Positions 1-9,401 of a DNA stretch of 64,000 nucleotides are shown one piece after another (the first letter of the stretch is position 1; every line of letters starts with the position of its first letter). The position numbers and the translations under genes are program-made. The notes under the pieces were generated by a model. That model had not been told where the DNA came from and made no database searches. It saw only the letters and a program-made list of their open reading frames with translations. Source of the DNA: Labrenzia sp. THAF82 (GTDB lineage Bacteria > Pseudomonadota > Alphaproteobacteria > Rhizobiales > Stappiaceae); assembly GCF_009363435.1 (NCBI RefSeq), contig NZ_CP045354.1:1330501-1394500 (forward strand), read 5' to 3'.

Positions 1-1
1 G

Positions 2-1321
2 AATGTTCGCGAAGGCACACGCACTTATGCACAAACCCTTCAAAGCGGACTTGCCCAGAGCGCCCTCACCAATCTTGGAAACCTCTGGCATGTCGGTGCC
101 TATGGTTACATCATCGCGATTTTTCTGGTCTGGGTTACCCGCCCGTTCGATGCAACGACAATCATTCTTCGGGCAACTGGTCTTTCAATCATCACAATAA
201 TGGCGGGCATGGCAATTTCGCTTGTGATGACGCGTGCGATCAAAGGCGGCATTCGCATTCCAAGCGAGCTTCGCGAAAAACTTCCTGCGCTTCAGTCCAG
301 GCTCAACGCCTTCGTTCCAAGGCTGCTCAAGCTCATCAGAACAATCGTGTTCTTCGGTACCATTTTGCTGCTCTTCGACATTTGGGGCCTCCTGAGCGTC
401 ATAGATTGGGTATATAGCGAAACCGGAGCTCGCCTGGTCAGCAGTTATGGTGCGGCCTTTATGGTGCTGATTGTTGCCTTTGTCGTCTGGCTTGCTGTTA
501 TGTCCTGGGTGGATCTTCGCCTGCAGTCCCGAGCCGGATACATTGTTACGGCGCGGGAGAGGACCCTTTTTCAGCTGTTCCGAAACGCCTTTACAGTCGT
601 GATTATCGTCATGGCGATCCTGCTTTCACTTTCGGAAATCGGTGTTGATATCGGTCCGTTGATCGCCGGTGCCGGTGTTGTGGGCCTGGCGATCTCCTTT
701 GGTGCGCAAACCCTGGTGAAAGACATCATCACCGGTGCTTTCATTCAGATTGAGAACGCGATCAACGAAGGCGATGTGGTGACCGTGGCAGGCATAACGG
801 GAACAGTGGAAGGCATCACGGTGCGATCCGTTCGGATGCGAGATCTGGATGGCACCACTCATATCATTCCGTTTTCCTCCGTGGACATGGTGTCCAATTT
901 CATGCGCGGCTTTTCTTATCATGTTGCCTTGATCGGCGTGTCGTACGATACCGACATTTCCTACGCCAAAGAGGCAATGGCGGAGGCATTCCGACGATTG
1001 AACGAGACAGATTTCAAATCGAGCATTTTCGGTGACCTCGAAATGCACGGAGTGACCAATTTCGGCGCCAGCTCAATCGATATCAGGGCGCGTATCAAGA
1101 CAAGGCCCGGCGATCAGTGGTCTGTTGGCAGAGCTTACAATGAATTTGTGAAGCAGGTCTTTGACGAGCGCGATATCGAGATTCCGTTCCCGCAAGTGAC
1201 CTATCATGCGGCGACACCTCCTTTTGCAACCGATACCGCGAAAGCGAAAGAGAAAGTGAAAACCGGATCTCAGAAGTCGAAACCTGTAGATGATGCGCCG
1301 GCGGATGACGGGGAACATTAG
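2..1321 (+). CDS. MscS-family mechanosensitive ion channel (5' end outside window)
   Basis: This is the C-terminal part of a small-conductance mechanosensitive channel, an inner-membrane pore that releases solutes on hypo-osmotic shock. The frame is open from base 2, so about 439 residues are visible and the start lies to the left; the ATG at 200 is internal. Several hydrophobic helices come first. They lead into the pore helix and beta domain typical of MscS (GAGVVGLAISFGAQTLVKD, then a GDVVTVAGITGTVEGI stretch and an IPFSS motif). The tail after about residue 405 is Lys-rich and low in complexity. The long N-terminal membrane part suggests an MscM/YbiO-type large homologue rather than minimal MscS; that subtype is inferred. 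It is followed by glpD about 180 bases downstream. Confidence 0.92.
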   Translation, partial: NVREGTRTYAQTLQSGLAQSALTNLGNLWHVGAYGYIIAIFLVWVTRPFDATTIILRATGLSIITIMAGMAISLVMTRAIKGGIRIPSELREKLPALQSRLNAFVPRLLKLIRTIVFFGTILLLFDIWGLLSVIDWVYSETGARLVSSYGAAFMVLIVAFVVWLAVMSWVDLRLQSRAGYIVTARERTLFQLFRNAFTVVIIVMAILLSLSEIGVDIGPLIAGAGVVGLAISFGAQTLVKDIITGAFIQIENAINEGDVVTVAGITGTVEGITVRSVRMRDLDGTTHIIPFSSVDMVSNFMRGFSYHVALIGVSYDTDISYAKEAMAEAFRRLNETDFKSSIFGDLEMHGVTNFGASSIDIRARIKTRPGDQWSVGRAYNEFVKQVFDERDIEIPFPQVTYHAATPPFATDTAKAKEKVKTGSQKSKPVDDAPADDGEH

Positions 1322-1383
1322 ATTTTTCAATAATTTGTAAGTGAACTCATGATGCTCTTTTTTGGAGTATTCTACAGGGCTTT

Positions 1384-1405
1384 CGACGAAATGGTGGTTT
1401 CGTCG
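1384..1405. promoter_or_regulatory. Perfect 8-bp inverted repeat upstream of glpD
   Basis: CGACGAAA and TTTCGTCG flank a 6-base loop (TGGTGG), about 95 bases before the glpD start. There is no T-run, so it is not a terminator. It could be an operator or a 5'-leader stem-loop controlling glpD-glpK. Its sequence is not related to the GTTCATATGAAC boxes in front of the GlpR-like gene at 60.4 kb. Confidence 0.4.
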
Positions 1406-1498
1406 CGAGCAGGAAATTGTTGATTGAATTTCACTGAGTTTCGCTTTATTTTCATTTTGGGTTGGCAACTGCAATTTCATATCAGCCGGAGACAGGTT

Positions 1499-3019
1499 AT
1501 GGCGGCGGACTACGATCTTTTGGTCATTGGCGGAGGCATCAATGGCACGGGCATCGCACGTGACGCTGTCGGCCGCGGTGCTTCCGTTATGCTTGTGGAA
1601 ATGGGTGATCTTGCCGGCGCGACCTCATCGGCGTCAACGAAGCTCATTCATGGCGGCCTGCGCTACCTGGAATATTACGAGTTCAATCTGGTCAGGAAGG
1701 CGCTCAAGGAACGCGAAGTGCTCTGGCGGGCCGCGCCGCATATCGCCTGGCCACTTCGCTTCATTCTGCCTCACCACAAAGATCTTCGTCCGGCGTGGCT
1801 GCTGCGGTTGGGTTTGTTCATGTATGACCATCTGGGCGGGCGTGAACTTCTGCCTGCGACCAAAACAGTGCGCCTTGATCAGGCACCTTTTTCTCAAGGT
1901 CTCAAAAATCTCTTCAAGAAGGGGTTCGAGTATTCGGATTGCTGGGTGGATGACGCCCGGCTGGTTGTCCTGAACGCGCGCGATGCGGCGGACCGTGGTG
2001 CGGAGGTTCTTACACGCACCAAATGCATCAGCGCGCGTCGGGACAATGATGTCTGGAATGTCGTTCTAAAGGATCAGGATACCGGAGAGGAACGGACTGT
2101 TTCCGCCAGCGTTCTTGTCAATGCCGCAGGGCCCTGGGTTGCTGAAATGCTCAACGGCGTTGTTGGTGCGAACAACACTTCTGCCGTTCGGCTGGTCAAA
2201 GGCAGTCACATCATCGTTCCGCGCCAGTTTGAACACGATCGCTGTTTCATTTTTCAAAATGGCGATGGCCGCATCATTTTCGCTATCCCCTATGAAGACG
2301 ATTTCACGTTGATAGGAACAACGGATGTCGACTACCAGGACGACCTGGGCGACGTGCGCATCTCCGACGATGAGATTGCTTATCTTTGCAAGTCCGCCAG
2401 CGAGTATCTGGCGGAAGCGATCGAGCCCAAAGATGTCGTTCACACTTATTCGGGCGTGCGGCCTCTTTATGATGATGGTGCGAAAGACGCCAAGGCGGCC
2501 ACCCGCGACTATGTGCTTGAACTGGATGGCGGCGAAGACAAGCCTGCCCTTTTGTCGGTGTTTGGCGGCAAAATCACCACCTATCGAAAATTGGCAGAAA
2601 ATGTCCTTGCCAAACTGGAACCGTATCTTCCTTTCAAGCGCGGCGTCTGGACGGCGTATGCTCCCTTGCCGGGCGGTGATTTCAGGGTGACGGACTTTGA
2701 CCGTCAAGTTGATGAACTTGTGCGAGACTATCCCTTTATCGGGAAGCAGTTCGCCTCACGCCTGATGCGCCACTACGGCACCGATGCCCGGCTTATGCTT
2801 GGCGATGCAGCGTCACTTGATGCGCTTGGCCCTTGCTTCGGTCATGACCTTTATGAAGTTGAAGTGAAATGGCAGATCGAACGCGAGTGGGCGCGAAGCG
2901 CGGACGATGTGCTCTGGCGCCGATCCAAGCTTGGTCTTCGGATCTCCAAGGAGGAGGCTGCAAGACTGGATGGCTTCATTTCAGACTATCTTGCGGACAG
3001 ACCTGACGCTGCTGCATAG
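1499..3019 (+). CDS. glpD: Aerobic glycerol-3-phosphate dehydrogenase
   Basis: A flavoprotein that oxidises sn-glycerol 3-phosphate to dihydroxyacetone phosphate at the inner membrane and passes electrons to quinone. The 506-residue protein starts with a Rossmann FAD motif (GGGINGTGIARDA), followed by the family signatures TSSASTKLIHGGLRYLE and GGKITTYRKLAE and by the C-terminal helical domain. Its length matches E. coli GlpD (about 500). The ATG at 1499 is chosen because a GGAGA ribosome site lies just upstream and the FAD motif follows at once; an in-frame ATG at 1424 would add 25 unrelated residues. glpK follows after 72 bases, so the pair is probably one operon. No glpF or glpR is adjacent. 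Confidence 0.96.
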   Translation: MAADYDLLVIGGGINGTGIARDAVGRGASVMLVEMGDLAGATSSASTKLIHGGLRYLEYYEFNLVRKALKEREVLWRAAPHIAWPLRFILPHHKDLRPAWLLRLGLFMYDHLGGRELLPATKTVRLDQAPFSQGLKNLFKKGFEYSDCWVDDARLVVLNARDAADRGAEVLTRTKCISARRDNDVWNVVLKDQDTGEERTVSASVLVNAAGPWVAEMLNGVVGANNTSAVRLVKGSHIIVPRQFEHDRCFIFQNGDGRIIFAIPYEDDFTLIGTTDVDYQDDLGDVRISDDEIAYLCKSASEYLAEAIEPKDVVHTYSGVRPLYDDGAKDAKAATRDYVLELDGGEDKPALLSVFGGKITTYRKLAENVLAKLEPYLPFKRGVWTAYAPLPGGDFRVTDFDRQVDELVRDYPFIGKQFASRLMRHYGTDARLMLGDAASLDALGPCFGHDLYEVEVKWQIEREWARSADDVLWRRSKLGLRISKEEAARLDGFISDYLADRPDAAA

Positions 3020-3091
3020 TTTTCTCTAACCGAAATAGCTGACGGTAGCGCCGACAGTTTCTCGTTCAAACAAATCAATGGGAGGTGGGCC

Positions 3092-4579
3092 ATGGCAGGA
3101 TGTGTGTTGGCTATAGACCAGGGCACGACGTCAAGCCGAGCGATCGTCTTTGGCGATGACTATCAGCCGCTTAGTGTCGGCCAGCAGGAATTTCCGCAAC
3201 ATTTCCCGAAATCAGGCTGGGTGGAGCATTCACCGACGGACATCTGGACCAGTACGCTGCGCGTTTGCCGCGAAGCCATGGAAAAGGCTCCGTCAGGTGG
3301 TGCGGATGTTGCCGCGATCGGGATCACCAATCAGCGGGAAACCACGTTGATCTGGGATCGTTCAACCGGTGAGCCGGTTTACAACGCGATCGTGTGGCAA
3401 GACAGGCGAACATCCGATTTTTGCGCACAGCTGCGCGCCGATGGACTGGAAGACAAATTCACGTCAAAGACCGGCCTGCTCCTCGACCCTTATTTTTCGG
3501 GAACGAAGATTGCCTGGATTCTCGACAATGTTGACGGCGTCCGGGCTCGGGCAGACCGTGGCGAACTTGTTTTCGGCACGGTCGATACTTGGCTGATCTG
3601 GCAGCTTACGGGTGGTACGGTTCACGTAACCGATGCAACAAATGCCGCGCGGACACTGATCTACAATATTCACGAAAATGCCTGGGACGCAGAACTCTGC
3701 AGTTTGTTGAAGATCCCTCTCAACATGCTACCGGACGTGAAAGACAGTGCTGACGAGTTTGGCGTTACCGAGGCCGATCTGTTCGGCCGGTCGATCCCGA
3801 TCCTTGGTGTTGCCGGTGATCAGCAAGCAGCAACCGTCGGTCAGGCCTGTTTCAAGCCCGGAATGGTGAAGTCGACCTACGGAACCGGCTGTTTCGCACT
3901 CATGAACACCGGCGATGCGCCGGTCAGGTCCAACAACAGGATGCTGACAACCATCGCCTACCGCTTGAACGGCAAGACGACTTATGCCCTGGAAGGGTCA
4001 ATCTTCGTCGCAGGTGCCGCGGTGCAATGGCTACGGGACGGACTTGGCATCATTGAAAGTGCAGGCGACACGCAAGGACTTGCTGAACAGGCAGATGCCA
4101 ACCAGGATATTTTTCTGGTTCCGGCTTTTGTCGGTCTGGGAGCGCCGCACTGGGATGCGGACGCCAGAGGAGCAATGTTCGGACTCACCCGGAACACAGG
4201 CCCGAAGGAAATCGCGCGAGCCGTGCTGCAAAGCGTTGGCTACCAGACCAGCGATCTGATTGATGCGATGCAGGCGGATTGGCCGGATGCCGAAAAGCCT
4301 GTCCTGAGGGTGGATGGCGGCATGACGGCATCCGACTGGACCATGCAGTTTTTGGCCGACATTCTTGGAGCGCCCGTTGACCGTCCAACGGTTGCCGAGA
4401 CGACGGCACTCGGCTCCGCCTGGCTTGCAGGCTCGAAAGCAGGTGTCTGGCCGGGGGCTGAATCCTTTTCAGCGCAATGGAAACTGGAAAAAAGGTTCGA
4501 ACCTCGGCTGGATGAGGCAGAAAGACGTCGATTGCTGTCCGGCTGGCAGGATGCGGTCAGGCGAACAAGATCTACGTAA
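3092..4579 (+). CDS. glpK: Glycerol kinase
   Basis: Phosphorylates glycerol to sn-glycerol 3-phosphate, the substrate of the glpD product encoded just upstream. The protein has 495 residues, close to the 502 of E. coli GlpK. FGGY-family motifs are clear: DQGTTSSRA at residues 8-16 (phosphate loop), ITNQRETT, the conserved WQDRRT segment, GVAGDQQAA, and the second signature [17 protein letters not shown]. The ATG follows a strong GGGAGGTGG ribosome site. A terminator hairpin begins 18 bases after the stop, closing the glpDK unit. Glycerol entry would need a facilitator encoded elsewhere; the aquaporin at 12.6 kb is linked to arsenic genes and is not an obvious GlpF. Confidence 0.97.
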   Translation: MAGCVLAIDQGTTSSRAIVFGDDYQPLSVGQQEFPQHFPKSGWVEHSPTDIWTSTLRVCREAMEKAPSGGADVAAIGITNQRETTLIWDRSTGEPVYNAIVWQDRRTSDFCAQLRADGLEDKFTSKTGLLLDPYFSGTKIAWILDNVDGVRARADRGELVFGTVDTWLIWQLTGGTVHVTDATNAARTLIYNIHENAWDAELCSLLKIPLNMLPDVKDSADEFGVTEADLFGRSIPILGVAGDQQAATVGQACFKPGMVKSTYGTGCFALMNTGDAPVRSNNRMLTTIAYRLNGKTTYALEGSIFVAGAAVQWLRDGLGIIESAGDTQGLAEQADANQDIFLVPAFVGLGAPHWDADARGAMFGLTRNTGPKEIARAVLQSVGYQTSDLIDAMQADWPDAEKPVLRVDGGMTASDWTMQFLADILGAPVDRPTVAETTALGSAWLAGSKAGVWPGAESFSAQWKLEKRFEPRLDEAERRRLLSGWQDAVRRTRST

Positions 4580-4597
4580 GGTTGCTAGATTCACAAG

Positions 4598-4623
4598 CTC
4601 CCGCCAAGGCGGGAGTTTTTTTG
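4598..4623 (+). terminator. Intrinsic terminator of glpDK
   Basis: A perfect hairpin, CTCCCGCC-AA-GGCGGGAG, is followed directly by six T residues. It lies 18 bases after the glpK stop. Confidence 0.92.
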
Positions 4624-4884
4624 TTTTCAAACACTTATACTAAGTCCAAAAAATAGTGCCGTAGCGGTATTTGTTTCCATTGTGCCTAGGGTCTTGCGTC
4701 AAAAATTTACGGCAGCATGGCTTACCTAGAAAAAAAATTTCAAAAAACAGGTGAAATTAGAAATATGTTGGCAGTTGATTTTCCGCCAAAAAAACGCCTT
4801 AGTTTGCGCTGGCTCGGGCTTAACTCCTTTGCACGGTTCAACGATGCAGGGCCCTTGCTTCTTCATCAAGGGGAGAACAGTTTG

Positions 4885-6489
4885 ATGAATTTCCAAAAAA
4901 CCTTGAAGGCTAGCCTTCTTGGCGCCAGCCTTGCTGTGATCGCAGCAACCGGCGCGTCCGCAAAAACCCTGGTTTATTGCTCTGAAGGTTCACCTGAAGG
5001 CTTCGACACCGCACTTTACACCGCCGGTACAACTTTCGATGCTTCCTCCAAGCCGATCTACAACAGGCTTGTCGAGTTCAAGCGTGGCACGACAGAGGTC
5101 CTGCCAGGTCTTGCTGAAAGCTGGGAAGTTTCTGAAGACGGTTTGGAGTACACCTTCAAATTGCGTCAGGGCGTGAAGTATCACACCACCGGCTTCTTCA
5201 CACCGACCCGTGATTTCAACGCTGACGATGTCGTCTTTTCTTTCGAGCGTCAGCTGAAGAAAGATCATCCGTGGCACGAGTACACACCTGGCACTGCCTG
5301 GGAATACTTCAACGGCATGTCCATGCCGGACCTGATCAAGGAAATCGTCAAGGTTGACGACCATACGGTCAAGTTCGTGCTGAACCGCCCGGAAGCTCCG
5401 ATGATCGCGAACCTCGCCATGGATTTCGCGTCCATCGTTTCTGCCGAATATGCTGCGCAGCTTGAAGCTGCTGGTACCAAGGAACAGCTGAACCAGCAGC
5501 CGGTAGGCACTGGTCCGTTCGCATTTGTCGGTTACCAGAAAGATGCAGTGATCCGGTATCAGGCACATGCCGACTACTGGAACGGCAAGGAAAAGATCGA
5601 CAACCTGATCTTCGCAATCACACCGGATGCAGCCGTTCGACTGCAGAAGCTGAAAGCCGGCGAATGTCATGTCATGCCTTATCCGGCACCGGCTGACATT
5701 GAAGATATCCGGGCTGACAGCAACCTGACGCTGATGGAACAACAGGGTCTGAACGTCGGTTACCTTGCCTACAACACCAAGGTGGCTCCGTTCGACAAGA
5801 AGGAAGTCCGCAAGGCGCTTAACCATGCCGTCAACAAGCAGGCAATCCTTGACGCGGTATTCCAGGGCTCCGGCCAGGCCGCCAAGAATCCGATCCCGCC
5901 GACCATGTGGTCCTACAACGAAGCGACCCAGGACGACGACTACAATCCTGACCTGGCAAAGGAAATGCTGGCAGCAGCCGGTGTAGAAAACCTTTCCATG
6001 AAGGTCTGGGCGATGCCGGTGCAGCGTCCTTACAACCCGAATGCTCGCCGGATGGCGGAAGTCATTCAGGCTGATTTCGCCAATGTCGGTGTCAATGTTG
6101 AAATCGTCTCCTACGAATGGGGTGAATACCTGTCCCGTTCCAAGGATGTTGACCGCGACGGTGCCGTTCTTCTCGGCTGGACCGGCGACAATGGCGATCC
6201 GGACAACTTCCTTGCCGTCTTGCTCGGCTGTGACGGTGTTGGTGGTTCCAACCGCGCGCAGTGGTGCAACGACGAGTTCGAAGCTCTGATCCAGAAAGCC
6301 AAGACCGTTACGGACAAGGCGGAGCGCACCAAGCTCTACGAAGAAGCACAGGCTGTCTTCAAGGAAGAAGCACCTTGGGCAACCATCGCGCACTCCGTCG
6401 TCTTCATGCCGATGTCTTCCAAAGTCACCGGCTACGTAATGGATCCGCTCGGCGGCCATTGGTTTGACGGCGTAGACATCGCGGAATAA
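4885..6489 (+). CDS. dppA: Periplasmic dipeptide-binding protein
   Basis: The solute-binding subunit of the dipeptide ABC importer, acting in the periplasm. The protein has 534 residues, with a Sec signal peptide of about 30 residues ending in ATGASA. The mature protein begins KTLVYCSEGSPEGF, the same as I recall for E. coli DppA. Further DppA-like blocks are AMPVQRPYNPNARRMAE, YEWGEYL and GWTGDNGDPDNF. The ATG at 4885 follows AAGGGGAGAA and starts the signal peptide; the longer frame from 4717 adds 56 residues before it and is rejected. It is the first gene of dppABCDF. A 10-bp hairpin follows its stop, which would help keep binding protein in excess over the permease subunits. Confidence 0.96.
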   Translation: MNFQKTLKASLLGASLAVIAATGASAKTLVYCSEGSPEGFDTALYTAGTTFDASSKPIYNRLVEFKRGTTEVLPGLAESWEVSEDGLEYTFKLRQGVKYHTTGFFTPTRDFNADDVVFSFERQLKKDHPWHEYTPGTAWEYFNGMSMPDLIKEIVKVDDHTVKFVLNRPEAPMIANLAMDFASIVSAEYAAQLEAAGTKEQLNQQPVGTGPFAFVGYQKDAVIRYQAHADYWNGKEKIDNLIFAITPDAAVRLQKLKAGECHVMPYPAPADIEDIRADSNLTLMEQQGLNVGYLAYNTKVAPFDKKEVRKALNHAVNKQAILDAVFQGSGQAAKNPIPPTMWSYNEATQDDDYNPDLAKEMLAAAGVENLSMKVWAMPVQRPYNPNARRMAEVIQADFANVGVNVEIVSYEWGEYLSRSKDVDRDGAVLLGWTGDNGDPDNFLAVLLGCDGVGGSNRAQWCNDEFEALIQKAKTVTDKAERTKLYEEAQAVFKEEAPWATIAHSVVFMPMSSKVTGYVMDPLGGHWFDGVDIAE

Positions 6490-6507
6490 ATCCGCCTAAT
6501 CTCAAGG

Positions 6508-6533
6508 AGGCGCTGGCAGCAATGCCGGCGCCT
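6508..6533 (+). terminator. Hairpin between dppA and dppB (attenuator-like)
   Basis: AGGCGCTGGC pairs with GCCGGCGCCT (10 bp with one G-T wobble, loop AGCAAT). No clear T-run follows (TCAAATATT). It probably acts as an mRNA-stabilising or partial-termination element that lets dppA be made in excess over dppBCDF. Confidence 0.7.
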
Positions 6534-6607
6534 TCAAATATTATGGCCGGCGGATGCTTCCGGGAGTACGGACAGTTTCCGCTGGTTCTTCGTATCTGGA
6601 ACCTGAC

Positions 6608-7615
6608 ATGCTCCGCTTTCTTCTAGGTCGTCTCGGCTTGTTGATCCCGACATTTATCGGCGTCACCTTCGTCGCCTTCACCTTCATTCGCCTTTTGCCC
6701 GGTGATCCAGCTGAGCTCCTTGCCGGAGAACGCGGGATTACGCCGGAACGCAAGGCTGAAGTCATGAGGCAGCTGGGCTTTGACAAGCCCTACTGGCAAC
6801 AGTATCTCGACTATATATTCGGGATCTTCCAAGGTGATCTGGGAACGTCCTTTTCGTCCAAGAAGCCTGTGCTTGACGAGTTCATGACACTCTTTCCTGC
6901 GACGGCGGAGCTCGCGCTTTGCGCGATCATTCTTGCAGTTTGCATAGGAATTCCGGCAGGTATCTTTGCTGCGGTGAAACGCGGATCGATCGCGGATCAG
7001 GCGATCATGGGAACAGCGCTTGTCGGCTACTCGATGCCGATCTTCTGGTGGGGCTTGTTGCTGATCATCCTGTTTTCCGGTGTGTTGCAATGGACACCGG
7101 TTTCCGGACGGATCTCGCTGCTTTACTTTTTCCCGCAGGTGACGGGTTTCATGCTGATCGACAGTTTGCTGTCTGGAGAAAAGGGCGCGTTCCTGTCGGC
7201 GGTACGGCATCTGATCTTGCCGTCAATCGTTCTGGCGACCATCCCGCTGGCGGTGATTGCCCGCCAGACCCGATCCGCCATGCTTGAGGTCCTCGGAGAG
7301 GACTATGTGCGCACCGCGCGCGCAAAAGGCCTGGCGCCAAAATCGGTGATAGGTCTCCACGCGCTTCGAAACGCTCTTATCCCGGTTGTTACGACCATTG
7401 GCCTACAGGTTGGAGTTCTGCTTGGCGGAGCGATCCTGACAGAAACCATTTTCTCGTGGCCCGGTATCGGCAAATGGCTTTTCGACAGCATTTCGCGCCG
7501 GGACTACTTTGTGGTCCAGGGCGGCCTTCTTCTGATTGCCGGCATCGTGATGATGGTCAATCTGATTGTGGATGTGCTCTACGGCCTGATCAATCCACGC
7601 ATCCGACACAACTGA
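6608..7615 (+). CDS. dppB: Dipeptide ABC transporter permease DppB
   Basis: One of the two inner-membrane subunits of the dipeptide importer. The 335-residue protein (E. coli DppB has 339) opens with LRFLLGRLGLLIPTFIGVTF, the usual first helix of this family, followed by RLLPGDPAE. The EAA loop that contacts the ATPases is visible as EDYVRTARAKGLAPKSVIG. About six membrane helices are evident. The ATG at 6608 is chosen over the one at 6554 because it starts the conserved first helix, although its ribosome site is weak. It is followed by dppC after 15 bases, in one operon. Confidence 0.95.
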   Translation: MLRFLLGRLGLLIPTFIGVTFVAFTFIRLLPGDPAELLAGERGITPERKAEVMRQLGFDKPYWQQYLDYIFGIFQGDLGTSFSSKKPVLDEFMTLFPATAELALCAIILAVCIGIPAGIFAAVKRGSIADQAIMGTALVGYSMPIFWWGLLLIILFSGVLQWTPVSGRISLLYFFPQVTGFMLIDSLLSGEKGAFLSAVRHLILPSIVLATIPLAVIARQTRSAMLEVLGEDYVRTARAKGLAPKSVIGLHALRNALIPVVTTIGLQVGVLLGGAILTETIFSWPGIGKWLFDSISRRDYFVVQGGLLLIAGIVMMVNLIVDVLYGLINPRIRHN

Positions 7616-7630
7616 GCCGAGGGTTAGAAA

Positions 7631-8560
7631 ATGACAAATACCTCTCCGGCCACCGGTGCCGAAACAGACAAGGTTCAGGCGGCGAGCCGAAGCGCCACCT
7701 GGGCCAATCTCGCCGAATTCTGGTACTACTTCTCGCGGAACAAAGGCGCGGTTATCGGACTGTGCATCTTTGTCGCGCTGGTCGCAGTCGCGGTGCTTTC
7801 CCCCTGGATTTCACCGCATGATCCGGACATGCAATATCGGGACAGCTTCCTGGTTCCGCCCTTCTGGGAAGAAGGTGGCAAGTCGACCTTCATTCTTGGA
7901 ACGGATGCTGTCGGGCGCGATATCCTTTCCCGGCTTATGCACGGTGCTGCATACTCGCTCTGGGTCGGCGTCATCGTTGTCACCATTTCGCTTTGTGTCG
8001 GGATCGTGACGGGGCTGATCTCAGGTTATGCAGGCGGCGCGGTCGATACATTCATCATGCGTTTGATGGATATCATCCTTGCCTTCCCGGCACTCCTTCT
8101 TGCGCTGGTTCTTGTTGCCATCCTCGGTCCGGGGCTGACAAATGCGATGATTGCCATCGCGCTTGTTCTTCAGCCGCATTTCGTCAGATTGACACGTGCA
8201 GCCGTCTTGGCGGAGCGGTCGCGCGATTATGTGGTCGCCGCACGGCTTGCTGGTGCTGGTCACCTTCGTCTGATGTTCAAGACCATATTGCCGAACTGTC
8301 TCGCACCGCTGATCGTTCAGGCAACGCTTTCCTTTTCCAACGCAATCCTGGATGCAGCCGCACTTGGCTTTCTCGGGATGGGCGCTCAGCCGCCTGCGTC
8401 TGAGTGGGGCACGATGCTTGCCGAGGCCCGGGAGTTCATCCTGAGTGCCTGGTGGGTGGTTACTTTCCCAGGTCTGGCCATTCTGATCACCGTGATTGCC
8501 ATCAATCTAGTCGGCGATGGTCTGCGTGATGCGCTTGACCCGAAACTGAAGAGGAGCTGA
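7631..8560 (+). CDS. dppC: Dipeptide ABC transporter permease DppC
   Basis: The second inner-membrane subunit of the dipeptide importer, pairing with DppB. The 309-residue protein has a hydrophilic N-terminal arm of about 45 residues, a first helix, the conserved LGTDAVGRDILSRL block, and five further helices. The EAA motif is RDYVVAARLAGAGHLRLMF, followed by LPNCLAPLIVQ. The stop lies five bases before the dppD start, which suggests translational coupling. The closest named relatives are DppC and OppC; dipeptide specificity is inferred from dppA. Confidence 0.95.
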   Translation: MTNTSPATGAETDKVQAASRSATWANLAEFWYYFSRNKGAVIGLCIFVALVAVAVLSPWISPHDPDMQYRDSFLVPPFWEEGGKSTFILGTDAVGRDILSRLMHGAAYSLWVGVIVVTISLCVGIVTGLISGYAGGAVDTFIMRLMDIILAFPALLLALVLVAILGPGLTNAMIAIALVLQPHFVRLTRAAVLAERSRDYVVAARLAGAGHLRLMFKTILPNCLAPLIVQATLSFSNAILDAAALGFLGMGAQPPASEWGTMLAEAREFILSAWWVVTFPGLAILITVIAINLVGDGLRDALDPKLKRS

Positions 8561-8564
8561 TTGA

Positions 8565-9401
8565 ATGTCTCTTCTGGAAATCAGAAACCTTCGAGTTGAA
8601 TTCGATACCGCCAAGGGACCGTTCCGGGCGTTGGCTGGCGTTGACTACACAGTCGATGCAGGTGAAGTCCTGGCGATTGTCGGCGAATCCGGTTCTGGAA
8701 AATCGGTCGCCATGCTGGCGACAATGGGCCTGTTGCCGGACAGCGCAACCATCACTGCCGACAAGATGGAGTTCGAAGGCCTCGATCTTCGAACCCTTTC
8801 CGCGAAGGATCGCAGGAAGGTTATCGGCAAAGATATTTCGATGATCTTTCAAGAACCCATCGCAAGTCTGAATCCTTGTTTCACGGTCGGCTTTCAAATG
8901 AACGAGACCCTCAAGACACACACGGGTCTGAAGGGCAAACAGATCAAGGACCGCGTGATCGAGCTGTTCGAAGCTGTTGGCATCCCTGACCCGGCGGGAC
9001 GGCTCAATGCCTTTCCGCATCAGATGTCCGGTGGCCAGTGTCAGCGTGTGATGATTGCCATGGCAATCGCGTGTTCGCCGAAACTGTTGATCGCAGACGA
9101 GCCGACAACGGCGCTTGATGTGACCATTCAAAAGCAGATCCTGGATCTGCTGGTTCAAATCCAGCAGGAAAGCGGCATGGGGCTGATCATGATCACACAT
9201 GACATGGGCGTTGTCGCCGAAACCGCCGATCGTGTGATCGTTCAGTATCAGGGCCGCAAGATGGAGGAGGCTGATGTGCTTTCTCTGTTTGAAAACCCTC
9301 AAAACCCCTACACAAAAGCGCTGCTTTCGGCATTGCCGGAAAATGCGACGGGCGACCGTCTGCCGACGGTCAGCGATTTTGCTCAAGCGGGAGGATTTTA
9401 A
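8565..9401 (+). CDS. dppD: Dipeptide ABC transporter ATP-binding protein DppD (short form)
   Basis: One of the two cytoplasmic ATPases that drive the dipeptide importer. Walker A is GESGSGKS, the signature is MSGGQCQR, Walker B is LLIADEPTTALD and the switch His lies in MITHDMG. The protein has only 278 residues against about 327 in E. coli DppD. It ends shortly after NPYTKALLSALP and lacks most of the C-terminal oligopeptide-transporter extension, including its Cys-rich metal-cluster region. The stop is followed at once by the GTG start of dppF. The function should hold because all nucleotide-binding motifs are intact. Confidence 0.94.
   Translation: MSLLEIRNLRVEFDTAKGPFRALAGVDYTVDAGEVLAIVGESGSGKSVAMLATMGLLPDSATITADKMEFEGLDLRTLSAKDRRKVIGKDISMIFQEPIASLNPCFTVGFQMNETLKTHTGLKGKQIKDRVIELFEAVGIPDPAGRLNAFPHQMSGGQCQRVMIAMAIACSPKLLIADEPTTALDVTIQKQILDLLVQIQQESGMGLIMITHDMGVVAETADRVIVQYQGRKMEEADVLSLFENPQNPYTKALLSALPENATGDRLPTVSDFAQAGGF

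Noticed and set aside
3..200. Small frame at the left edge starting MFAKAHA
   Set aside because: Frame 2 over the same bases continues the MscS protein without a break, so this frame is a shadow.
4990..6459. A 489-codon open frame antisense to dppA
   Set aside because: It lies fully inside dppA on the opposite strand, has no family motifs and is a codon-bias shadow of a gene with strong DppA identity.
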